Positions 55,177 through 64,000 of a stretch of 64,000 bases of DNA are shown here, piece by piece. The DNA comes from Neocallimastix lanati (nom. inval.) (lineage: Eukaryota; Neocallimastigomycota; Neocallimastigomycetes; Neocallimastigales; Neocallimastigaceae), in the NCBI GenBank assembly GCA_016946835.1, contig JACVTC010000010.1, positions 1,771,001 through 1,835,000 on the forward strand. Direction: 5' to 3'. The number at the start of each line of letters is the position of its first letter. The first letter of the stretch is position 1. A model generated the notes under the pieces. The model did no database searches. It saw only the letters and a program-made list of their open reading frames with translations, and was not told where the DNA came from. A program made the translations under genes and the position numbers.

Positions 55177-55242
55177 AAAAAATAATAAATTCATACTTAT
55201 AAAAATAGTTAGTATTGATATATTAATAATACTTGATTTCAT
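52368..55242 (-). CDS. Diverged solute-binding-domain / seven-helix receptor, five exons
   Basis: Exons 55242-55197, 55086-54716, 54574-54400, 54184-54041 and 53884-52368 join in phase to about 750 residues. Residues ~1-20 are a signal peptide (MKSSIINISILTIFI). Residues ~20-410 form a solute-binding-protein-like domain, including YDIFAYDPFY, YGLPLFMIISVLQSN, PKTWDDLIETAEYIM and LPGKKMGINGSILGGF, the last typical of extracellular solute-binding protein family 1. Seven hydrophobic segments follow (about 414-442, 457-474, 481-509, 526-546, 576-597, 599-621, 637-664) and a Ser/Asn-rich tail to 750. It is of the same architecture as the receptors at 1-24.5 kb but diverged, lacks their helix-5 intron and has four introns in the binding domain. 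Internal start and splice sites come from signals plus alignment, so single junctions could shift slightly. Likely a cell-surface solute receptor; ligand unknown. Confidence 0.83.
54185..54399 (-). other. Intron 3 of diverged receptor, with a pentamer microsatellite
   Basis: GTAATA donor and AAG acceptor, phase 1. It carries a TATAT pentamer array (54291-54379, about 18 units). The other introns are 55087-55196 (phase 1), 54575-54715 (phase 0, between YGL and PLF) and 53885-54040 (phase 1). Confidence 0.7.
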
Positions 55243-56949
55243 TTTTATTATATTTATTATTTATTATTATTACTAATTTTTTTTTTTTTTTTTTATTATT
55301 GAAAGTAAAAGTGTAATATGGATAAATAATAAATAAATAAATAAATTATTTCAAAATTAAAAATAAAATTTTAAAATAAAAAAATTGGAAAGATTAATAA
55401 ATATTATATTGATATAAAATTTAATAGGATTATTAAAATATATATATATTATATTGAGTATTAATTATCATTTTTTAAATTTTTATTTTTATTAATAATT
55501 CTTATTAATCCTTTTATAATAATTTTATCCTAAAAATAAATATTTTTATGATTATAAAATTCTTTTTTATTTAATTAAAATAAATTGAACTTAATTTTTA
55601 TTATATTTAATTAAATTATTAATAATAAAATAATTATTATAAAGTTTAAAATTTAGTATTTTAAAGCTTTTAAAAAAATATTTTATTTGAGGAAATTTTT
55701 TTTTTATAAAAAAAAAAGTTTATAAAATAAAAACAATCGTTTTAAATTTTATTTTTAGAATTAATAATATATATATATATTTTTTAATTGTAAAAAAAAA
55801 AAAATTAAAAATATAATAGTATGATATAAATAAATATTTTAGTATCAGGGATAAAGATGTTATATCTTTAAAGCAAAAAAAAAAGATCAAATTAATAATA
55901 TTTTATAATAGGTCTTTACAATAATTTAAGTTGTATTGTATGTAATATTTATTTAATTATTATTTTACTTGATATTATTATTTTTTTTCCTTACTTTGTT
56001 TAAAACTTTATATTTTATCATTTAATTAATTAAAATGACATAGTATGATATAAATAAACATCTAAATATATATTGAAGATAAAAATCTTTAAAACTTAAA
56101 AATTATAAAATTTAATTAATATAATGATAAAATATTAAGCTAATAATAAATAATTATCAAGAATTAAAAAAAAAAAAAAAAAAAAAAAAGATAAATTATT
56201 AAGTTTAATGTAAAGATAGGAATAAAAGATTCAGTACAATTTAAAAATTTGTGAAAGTCTAATAAAAAATATTATTAGTTTTATCTTTTTTTGGTTAAAT
56301 TGTTTTTGGTTAAATTGTTTAAATTGTTTTTGGTTAAATTGTAAAGATAAATTTAAAGTTAAATTGTAAAGATAAATTTATTATTAATAGTTTATTAAAT
56401 TTATAAAGATTATCTGAATGAAAATAAAAATCATAGACCACTTTAAATTATAAGAAAATACTAATTAATAATTACTCATATATGATTTTTTCCTTATTAA
56501 TATAAATTAATATATTTATATATATATATATTTATAAAAGAAAAATAATTTATAAAAAAAAAATAAAAAGATAAAGATTTTATATAGGTAATTATTTATA
56601 TGTTTTAAGAAATATATTTAATTATTAAGATGCGAACTTTTAAATAAAAAGTAAGTAAAGAAAAGAATTTTTTGATTTAAATAAAATTTTGAAAGTGTTA
56701 CTAGTATATAATTATTAATAATAAATAATTACATAATATTTTTTATAAATAAACTAAATAAAGTATAATAAAAATCTTGTATTAATACTTTTAGGCATTT
56801 TGATTATTGAATAATTATTTTTTAAAAAAAAATAATAAATTATATAACAATTGGATGTAAAAAAATAATAATGCTAAAATTTTATTTTTTTTTTATTTTA
56901 TTATATTTATTTAAAGTTTTTATACTTTTTTTTTTTTTTTTTTTTTAAG
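55243..56949. other. AT-rich promoter-side region, no gene seen
   Basis: Upstream of the receptor start at 55242 and left of the copia fragment. Segments near 55815-55880 and 56037-56110 share TAGTATGATATAAATAAA, a short local duplication. A GTTAAATTGTAAAGATAAATT repeat lies near 56330-56380. No coding frame. Confidence 0.5.
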
Positions 56950-57205
56950 TGTTAGAAATAAAGTCAAAAAAAGTTTAATATTAATAAATATTAATAATAT
57001 AAATAAATATAATGTATAAATGTATAATGTAATAACATAAATATATGAGCTAGCATATGTGTTAGTGTGTTAGTGGCGTAGAATAAACATATGATATTTA
57101 TGTATAATGTATATAAATGTATATTATAAAATAACATGTAATATAATAATTTCTATGTATGTTTTCTTTAATAATAATAATAAAAGTTATACGACACTAA
57201 TCACA
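56950..57205 (+). repeat. Copia-family LTR
   Basis: 256 bp, TG...CA ends, matching the two LTRs of the minus-strand element in reverse orientation. Confidence 0.9.
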
Positions 57206-57222
57206 GATTAAGAGTCTCAGCA
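57206..57222 (+). promoter_or_regulatory. Primer-binding site, half-tRNA-Lys(CUU) type
   Basis: GATTAAGAGTCTCAGCA directly after the LTR, identical to the site at 36919-36935, so the match to the tRNA-Lys(CUU) anticodon arm is conserved in two independent copies. Confidence 0.75.
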
Positions 57223-57330
57223 ACTCTAAGGAATTAAAAAAAAAGCAAAAATAATAAAATAAAACAAAAAAAGATAATTATAAAATTTTTAAATTTCAAT
57301 AATTTAAGAATTAAAGAATAAGGATTAAGG

Positions 57331-57797
57331 ATGTCTAATAAAGAAAATTTAAGCACAAGGGATTTACTTGAAGGTCGCGCATATTTCAAGATATGGAAGA
57401 AAGAAATTTTCGTGTTGCTTATGAAGGAAAATTTACTCGGATATATCCTAAATGAAAAATTAATAAAAAAGGACGGATCTACTCTATCCGAAGATGAAAG
57501 AGCAAAGCCAATTGCTGTGCTTGGTCAAACAGATACATATATTACGCTGTTGGTACCAAGAAAGCAGTTATATGAGCTGATGCCAAAGTTTGAAATATTT
57601 TAATAAGAAGGGTCAGCATAAAATCTAATTGAGGATATAAATTTCCAATCATTAACGTCATACGAAATCTATCAGAATATAATAGAAACTTGTTGAGGAA
57701 CTGAAGAAGAAAGAAGAAATGAAATCAAAGATTATCTAAATTATACAAATTTTGATCCGGAAGGAGAAAAACATATATCTTTATTTATTTCTAACAA
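57331..57797 (+). pseudogene. Copia gag, 5' part
   Basis: From the ATG at 57331 the frame is open for 90 codons (MSNKENLSTRDLLEGR, then KIWKKEIFVLLMKENLLGYI, GQTDTYITLLVP, QLYELMPKFE) and stops at 57603. The copy in the minus-strand element continues past this point, and matching sequence here runs on out of frame (EERRNEIKDYLNYTNFDPEGEK region) to about 57797. The N-terminus is better kept here than in the long element. Confidence 0.85.
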
Positions 57798-57799
57798 TA

Positions 57800-57955
57800 A
57801 GTATTATATTATTTATTTTATATTTCTATATTTTTATATTTCTATATTTTTATATTTTTATATTTCTATATTTTTATATTTTTATATTTTTATATTTTTA
57901 TATTTTTATATTTTTATATTTTTATATTTTATATTTCTATATTTTATACTTTAAA
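57800..57955. repeat. TATATTTCTATATTTT-type minisatellite
   Basis: Units of TATATTTTTATATTTCTA type of varying length cover 57821-57949. The Phe/Leu/Tyr-rich frame across it is an artefact. It abuts the truncation point of the copia fragment. Confidence 0.85.
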
Positions 57956-57995
57956 TATTTATTATTTTTTTATTTTTTATTTTTTTAATATTTTT

Positions 57996-58660
57996 AAATT
58001 TAATCTAAACATTGCACTATTAATTATAACAATGAGTACCCATCTCCCATTATGACCATAGCAGATATACTGGCATATTAGTACAGCATCCCTCCACACA
58101 TCGTTTCACATTTCTGCCTGGGGCTGTATTCACTAACATTCTTACATATATCTTCAATGACCCCGAGCATCGGAATAGGAACCATTTACCCCTCCAGTGG
58201 GTATAATCATTTGTCGTGTAGATATATTATCATCACTGCCTATGATTAAGTCGTAACGTAGTATCTCAGGGGCTGGGTCCAATATGCTGCCAAGGGAAAG
58301 CCTTTTGGATACCACTGTGGTTTTATGATACCCCAAGATACTATTAATTATACAGAAGTATATGGAACAAATATAAATTATTAATAATATATTTAAATGA
58401 ATTTGATTGAAATAATTATTAAAATCTTTTACAATGAACCTGAAGGCATTGCCTGATACACTATATTACTACCAAGCATATTATATATATAAATTAATAA
58501 ATATTATATTAAGTAGTATATATTATAATAATTAATGCATTTATGTATAATTATTCATATATTTATTTAATTATTTATAATTGTTAATATTAAGTTCAAG
58601 ATTTGAAACTATCATTAACAAAGTAATTCCAATTATTAATGTTCCTTTCATAATATCCAT
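57996..58660 (-). pseudogene. Probable decayed SBP-7TM receptor 5' region
   Basis: Minus strand. An ATG at 58660 opens a signal-peptide-like frame (MDIMKGTLIIGITLLMIVSN) of 28 codons. Further down, an open frame from about 58466 to 58154 reads NAFRFIVKDFNNYFNQ, like DAFNLIVNDFNKYSNE in the receptor at 52368-55242, and later RYDLIIGSDD where that gene has KYDIFAYDP. It then meets a stop, and other frames continue to about 57996. The part below about 58340 is unusually GC-rich for the window, so it may instead be a separate inserted fragment. No membrane helices are found. I rate the family assignment as tentative. Confidence 0.4.
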
Positions 58661-58869
58661 CTTAAATAAAATGATTGATCTTAAATAAATATAATATTTA
58701 AAAAGATACTTTAATCATATTTATAAGTTCTAATAAAAACATCAATATTTATTTTATGATAATAATTTAAATCATTAAAAATGAAATTTTATCAATACTT
58801 TTTTTTCCATCATGTACAACTGAATAACTAATTTTTTGTATATGATAATTAAAATAATGGAAAAATAAT

Positions 58870-59358
58870 ATAAATAAAAAAAAATATTTATATTATAAAT
58901 ATTATACCCTTTATGAGTATCATTATAATTATCAAATACTAAAACACATTTAACATATGGGAAAGTAATTTTTTTCTTTTTTTTTTTACTGCGTCAATAT
59001 TTTTTAGTTTAATATTATTATTTTCCAAATCCTAATTTTATTCAATTTTCCTAATTTTAATATTAAAACGAAAATAAATTTTGTCAGATAAAAAAAATAA
59101 TATTATTATTTTAATGTACATATATATAATACTTTTAAATTAATAACAACTAATATTTGTGTTATCAATATAACTAGATAAATCATTATTATTCCATTCA
59201 TAATAGTTTTTACTTATTATTGTGCTATTATCATTAGTTATCATACTTTTAATTTCATTTAAATGATCATCTTTATTATATATATATATATATATAGTTA
59301 TTAATAATTTTTATTTATTTACATCTGTATCTATTCTATTTTAATTAGTAAATTTTTA

Positions 59359-59456
<98 letters not shown>

Positions 59457-60340
59457 AAATAATAAATAATAAATAATAAATAATAAATAAAAAATAATAA
59501 ATAATAATAATAATAATAAATAATAAATAATAATAATAAATAATAAATAATAATAATAATAATAAATAATAAATAATAATAATAATAATAAATAATAAAT
59601 AATAAATAATAATAATTATAATAAATTATATATTTATGCATAAAAATATAAATATATCAATTATTTTTAATTATTTTTATTATAATCTTAAGCACGAATA
59701 AAGATCCCTCAACAGTACTATTATTATTAACAAATAATATTTCTATTTCTCAGTGAATATATTTAGTATTATCATTATTGAAATATTTGATATTGGTTCC
59801 TTGAAATATAAATAAATATATAAAAGTTTAAAATATATTAAAAAAAATTATAATAATAATATATTAATACTTGTAAGTAAAAAATATTAAAATTAATATA
59901 TATATATATATTAATTTTTATACAAGTTAAATTCCTTCTTTTGCATAATCACAATTATCTTTATTTCATATAAAAAATCTATGTTTTGTACAAATATGAA
60001 TTAATTTATTATTTTGAACATTCATATTGTTTAAATGTAGTGAAGTATAATTTATAATGGAATAATTATAACCATAATAAGAAGGTTTATTCTTATCCTT
60101 AATATAAACTTATATTCCTTAAAATTAATACATTATTACCTATACATATATACATATATATTATTAATAAAAAATTTTTTTATTAAATGATAATAATAAT
60201 TAATATTATTTAATAAAGAGAAAATAATATTTACCCATAAATCTAAACTTTTTTTTTTCATTGTTTGTAATATTATCTTAATTTGAAATATTCCATTCGA
60301 AATAACTATATTTGAAGGAACCCCTATTTTCAATATTTAT
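58870..60340 (-). pseudogene. Scattered remnants of an unidentified multi-exon gene
   Basis: On the minus strand, short protein-like stretches are interrupted by stops and AT-rich, intron-like gaps: GSFKYSYFEWNISN (~60310), KPSYYGYNYSIINYTSLHL (~60080), NTVEGSLFVLK-like (~59700), DDHLNEIKSMITNDNST and SKNYYEWNNNDLSSYID (~59230), and ITFPYVKCVLVFDNYND (~58940). FEWN/YEWN recurrence hints at a repeated domain. I do not recognise the family. A functional multi-exon gene is possible but several in-frame stops argue for decay. Confidence 0.35.
59360..59620. repeat. (AAT)n / AAATAAT microsatellite tract
   Basis: AAT units, then AAAT units, then mixed AAATAATAAT units. It lies between two blocks of the decayed minus-strand gene. 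Confidence 0.95.
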
Positions 60341-60344
60341 CATT

Positions 60345-62004
60345 ATTATTGTTATTATTTTTTTTAATTTTAATAAAATATATATATATATATATATTTT
60401 ATGAAGATATTAAGATATATATTAAAAAACCAATATTATAATTTATTTTATTAATTTATCTTTTTATATGTATGTATATATGTATGTATAAAAGCTTTAT
60501 AAGAATATTTTTTATTTAATATCTTATTTAGTACTATTCGAATTATCTAATTGAAATATGTGTTAATCTATTTTACAAAATTTGAATAATTTTTTTAATT
60601 TTAACTTTTTAAAAAATAAAATCTTTTTTTTTTTTTTTTTTTTTCCTACATAATAATTGATAAATCGATTATTATGCTTTAGGTACAGATCAGAGATTAT
60701 TAAAATAATTATTTTAAAAAATAAAATTTTATATATTTTTAATAATATTTGTAATAATGGACATAAAAAAAAAAGATAAATATTAATAATAATATTCAAT
60801 TATTTATTATTTATTATTTATTACTTATTATGTATTATGTATTATTTATTATTTATTATTTATTATTTATTATTTATTATTATTTATTATTCAATTATTT
60901 ATTATTTATTATTTATTATTTAATTATTTATTATTTATTATTTATTTATTATTTATTATTAATTAATAAATACTCTTTTTATTATTTATTATTAATTATT
61001 TATTATTAATTATTTATTATTTATTATTTATTATTTATTATTTATTATTCAAATATTTATTAATAAATACTCTTTTTATTATTTATTATTCAATTATTTA
61101 TTATTTATTTTTTATTTTTTAATTATTTATTTTTTATTATTTATTAATAAATACTCTTTTTATTATTTATTATTTAATTATTTAATTATACTCATTTTAT
61201 TCTTTTTATTATTCAATTATTCAATTATTTTAAATATTATTGAATTAATAAAATTAAGTATTTCATCAAATGTTTTTTTTTTTTTTTTTTTTTTTGAAAA
61301 AAGACATACTCTTAAAAAAAAAAAAAAAAAAGGAAGTAACCTCCTTTTAATTGAACTTTTTCAAAATTTAAAAAAAATTTTTTTTATTTATTTTTTAAAG
61401 TCTTTTTTTTTTTTAATTTTTTTTAATTTATTTAATAATTAAATTTAATATATTATATTCTATTACAATATTATGTTTTAATACATTATAATATATATAA
61501 ATAATATAAATAATATAAATTTTAAAGTAAAAAAATAATTTATTTTTACTTCCACAATTTAAAAATAATATATGGTTAATATATATTACAATACTATTTC
61601 TAAATGAATGAATTTTAAATTTTAATTGAAATTTTTTTTATTTTTTTTAATGGATAAAAAAATTTTCAAATACTAAAAAAAAAAGATTTAATATAAAATT
61701 AAAAAAAAAAAAATTTGGAATTAAAAAAAAAAACTATAAAAGCATTAAAATATTTTTTTCTTTATTTTTATTTTTTTTTTTATTTATTTTTTTTAAATAA
61801 TATAAAATTTTTATAGAAAAGTAAAAAGGTAAATAAAAGTAAATATAATTACATAGTAATAATATTTAGGAAAATTTTTTAACTATGAATTTATATATAT
61901 TTTAATATTTATAAAAAAAAACATATTTTAATAAAATTTAATTTTATTGTTATAATTATTAAAAATAGCAGGAATATATAAAAAGAAAATTAAAAAAAAA
62001 AAAA
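60345..62004. other. AT-rich region upstream of the acidic-protein gene, with minisatellites
   Basis: No gene. The segment 60797-61190 is an array of TTATTATTTA units with AATAAATACTCTTTTTATT at about 60966, 61056 and 61147, the reverse complement of the motif at 17945-18270. The last ~250 bp before 62005 are the presumed promoter of the plus-strand gene. Confidence 0.6.
60797..61190. repeat. Dispersed minisatellite family, reverse orientation
   Basis: TTATTATTTATTATTTATTA arrays punctuated by AATAAATACTCTTTTTATTA. The same punctuation occurs in reverse complement at 17945-18270 and 25740-25870. Confidence 0.8.
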
Positions 62005-63174
62005 ATGGATTATCAAAATCAAAATTATTTTATTGATAGTGATAGTGATAGTGATAGTGGTAGTGGTAGTGAAAATGATCTTCCTAAAGTTAATAATAAT
62101 AATAATAATGTTAGTGGTGGTTTAGAATTATTTTTAGACATTGATGATTTAAAAAAAAGCAAAAATGAAAGAGAAAATTTTGAAAAATTAAAAAGTGAAA
62201 AAGAAAATAAAGAAATAAATAATTCAGATAAAGAGATGGATGATGAAGCAAAAAATGAAACAATAAGTGATTCAGAAGATGAAAAAGAAGATTCAGAAAA
62301 GGAGGATGATTCAGAAGAAGAAGATGATTCAGAAGAAGTAGATGATTCAGAAGAAGAAGATGATTCAGAAGAAGTAGATGATTCAGAAGAAGAAGATGAT
62401 TCAGAAGAAGAAGATGATTCAGAAGAAGAAGATGACTCGGAAAAAGAAGATGACTCGGAAAAAGAAGATGACTCGGAAAAAGAAGATGACTCGGAAAAAG
62501 AAGATGAGACAGAAGTAGAAGATGAAACAGAAGTAGAAGATGAAGAAGATCAATTAAGTGATAATTTTGATAATTTAAGTGTTAATAGTAATTATTTAAA
62601 AAGCAAGAATAATATTAGAAATAAGACAAAAAGTGAAGAAATTCCATCAAAAAAAAGAAATCTAAGGAAAAGCAAAAGCATTCAAGATTTTAAATCAACA
62701 AAGTTCGATTCTGCTTCATCTGACAACAATAAAATAAGAAATAATCGTCATAGTCTTAATATAATGAAAAGTGATTCTAAGTTGACAATGTTTACAGAAG
62801 AAAGGAATGAGGATGTACGTGTCGAAAAAATATTATCATTAATTGACACTTTAAAAATAAACTTTGAAAGATTTAGTAAAGATAAAACAAACAATGAAGT
62901 TAATGAACTAAAAGAAAAAATCAAAAGAAGAGATCAAACAATAAAGAAAGCCAAAAGTTCTATGGAGAATTGCAAGAAAGAAATTGAAGATATTACTGAT
63001 AAATTTAATCGACTTTTAAGAAAGCATAATAAATTAAAAAAGAAATTAATGGAAAAAGAAATTGAAAACGAAGAATTAAATGAAGAATTAAGCAAATATA
63101 AACAAAAGAAAAAGAAGTTATCAGAATCTTCAGGAAAAAAAAGCAAGAAAAATGAAAAAAGCAAAAAAAAATAA
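62005..63174 (+). CDS. Acidic Ser/Glu/Asp-repeat protein with C-terminal coiled coil
   Basis: One uninterrupted frame of 389 residues, start ATG in an A-rich context. Residues 12-23 alternate Ser-Asp and Ser-Gly. Residues ~89-182 are a run of EEDDSEE-type units built from a GAAGATGATTCAGAA DNA repeat. Residues ~205-260 are Ser/Lys-rich. Residues ~270-370 are strongly heptad-like and predicted coiled coil (VEKILSLIDTLKINFERF, ELKEKIKRRDQTIKKAK, KHNKLKKKLMEKEIENEEL). The last ~18 residues are lysine-rich (KKSKKNEKSKKK), resembling a nuclear localisation signal. No signal peptide or membrane segment. Casein-kinase-2-like acidic Ser sites are abundant. Function unknown. Composition suggests a nuclear, nucleolar or chromatin-linked protein, but that is inference. 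Codon use and lack of breaks support a real gene. Confidence 0.82.
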   Translation: MDYQNQNYFIDSDSDSDSGSGSENDLPKVNNNNNNVSGGLELFLDIDDLKKSKNERENFEKLKSEKENKEINNSDKEMDDEAKNETISDSEDEKEDSEKEDDSEEEDDSEEVDDSEEEDDSEEVDDSEEEDDSEEEDDSEEEDDSEKEDDSEKEDDSEKEDDSEKEDETEVEDETEVEDEEDQLSDNFDNLSVNSNYLKSKNNIRNKTKSEEIPSKKRNLRKSKSIQDFKSTKFDSASSDNNKIRNNRHSLNIMKSDSKLTMFTEERNEDVRVEKILSLIDTLKINFERFSKDKTNNEVNELKEKIKRRDQTIKKAKSSMENCKKEIEDITDKFNRLLRKHNKLKKKLMEKEIENEELNEELSKYKQKKKKLSESSGKKSKKNEKSKKK

Positions 63175-63524
63175 ATATTTTAGCTTTGAATAATCATTTT
63201 AAATAAATTGACAAAAAAAATATATGCATATATATATATAGTATAAAATAAAAATTCTGAAAATTTTATTAGCTCAATTAAATCCCAATGGTTTCATGAA
63301 TAGTTTAATATTCATGATATTAAATAATTTTTCTTGTTAAAAAATAATTTTAAATAATTTTTTTTTTCATTTTTTAAATTTATTATTACTCTTTTTTTTT
63401 TCTTTTTTTTTTTTTATTTTAATAATAATGTTTAGTTTATTTTATTTCACTAAATAAACAAATAAATAAATAAATAAAAAAGGTGTAATGATTTTTCAGT
63501 TTTTATCAAATTTATTATCTTTCA
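63175..63524. other. 3' flank of acidic-protein gene
   Basis: AT-rich, no gene. A small inverted repeat (ATTCATGA / TCATGAAT, about 63294 and 63311) is present but too short to interpret. Confidence 0.4.
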
Positions 63525-64000
63525 TTATAAATTTAATAAATATAATTTATAAATAAATAAAATATATAAATAAATAAAATATATAAATAAATAAATAAAT
63601 AAATTAATCAATATAATTTGTGTAAAACTAATCATACTAGTTTCTGTGTTCAAATACGCTTTGGAAAAGACGAAGTTCGATTTATTTTGAATAAAATAGT
63701 AAACTTTATTTTCTCTTAAGCTCATTCGAATTATTATTGATAATTGTTATTTTTATATCATTATCTTTACCTATCATGATTTTGGGTTTAACATTTTTGT
63801 GATATACATTTTTTTTTTTATTTTATTAAAATCAAAGGATACATAATTTTTCAATTCATCCTTTTTTAATACTTGATTTACTTATTAGTTTTACTCTCTC
63901 TTTACTGTAATTACCAAAGTTTTAATTGGTTTGTTCATTACATAAGATTTTAATTTGGAAATATAAAATATCAACGCAGGGTCCTGGAGATCAGTTATTC
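63525..64000 (-). pseudogene. Unidentified decayed coding sequence at window edge
   Basis: Minus strand from the edge. A frame with LQDPALIFYISKLK and KPIKTLVITVKRE ends at a stop at 63891. A second frame has VLKKDELKNYVSFDFNKI up to a poly-A run. A third has KPKIMIGKDNDIKITIINNN, and the fourth (to 63525) has NKVYYFIQNKSNFVFSKAY. Composition looks protein-like and the pieces run in one direction, as expected for one gene broken by frameshifts. I do not recognise the family. The missing upstream part lies outside the window. Confidence 0.4.

Larger units (their letters stand above)
56950..57797 (+). mobile_element. 5' fragment of a Ty1/copia element (LTR, PBS, start of gag)
   Basis: Same family as 28501-37197 but on the plus strand. 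LTR 56950-57205 (TGTTAGAAA to CTAATCACA), primer-binding site 57206-57222, 5' leader, then gag. Similarity ends near 57797 where an AT-rich minisatellite begins, so about the first 850 bp remain. Its LTR carries a local duplication, GTGTTAGTGTGTTAG, near 57059. Confidence 0.9.

Noticed and set aside
57752-57988. Phe/Leu/Tyr-rich membrane-like frame
   Set aside because: Lies on a TATATTT-type minisatellite next to a truncated transposon; composition follows the repeat.
58154-58336. Retropepsin of a Ty3-like element, from the DLIIGSD text
   Set aside because: No catalytic D-S/T-G or neighbouring reverse transcriptase; the same frame continues upstream into receptor-like sequence, so I prefer a decayed receptor, with low confidence.

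Overview
The window looks like a piece of an anaerobic gut fungus genome (Neocallimastigomycota, for example Neocallimastix, Piromyces or Anaeromyces). The evidence is extreme A+T content outside genes, long ATT/AAT microsatellites, short AT-rich GT-AG introns, a secreted CotH-type protein ending in two fungal (CBM10-type) dockerins, remains of a second dockerin protein, and several receptors that join a bacterial-type solute-binding domain to a class C seven-helix membrane domain. The genus is inference.

Layout. (a) 1-24.5 kb: three receptor paralogues, all on the minus strand (1-543 cut by the window edge, 11048-14057, 21274-24476), separated by 7-11 kb of repeat-filled DNA. The two complete copies share one phase-0 intron in the same place inside helix 5. 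(b) 28501-37197: a degenerate Ty1/copia element, minus strand, with two LTRs, a polypurine tract and a primer-binding site matching the tRNA-Lys(CUU) anticodon arm. Its pol region is split between integrase and reverse transcriptase by about 3.7 kb of a decayed PI-PLC / ricin-lectin / dockerin gene on the same strand. (c) 41623-45116: an intact six-exon CotH-dockerin gene, plus strand. (d) 45.9-50.2 kb: two degenerate LINE copies, plus strand. (e) 52368-55242: a more diverged five-exon receptor gene, minus strand, with a probable decayed relative at 58154-58660. (f) 56950-57797: a 5'-end fragment of the same copia family, plus strand. (g) 62005-63174: an intact gene for a very acidic, coiled-coil protein. 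(h) 63525-64000: fragments of an unidentified decayed gene.

The likely working genes are the receptors, which probably sense extracellular solutes such as plant-derived sugars or oligosaccharides, the CotH-dockerin protein, which probably joins or modifies the extracellular cellulosome, and the acidic coiled-coil protein. The rest is mobile-element debris and simple repeats. The points most worth a second look are the host gene inside the copia element, the half-tRNA priming signature together with an isolated 5'-half-tRNA-like segment at 51.4 kb, the expanding receptor family with different intron histories, and several uncatalogued repeat families. All exon joins were made by eye from splice signals and paralogue alignment. 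No database search was possible.
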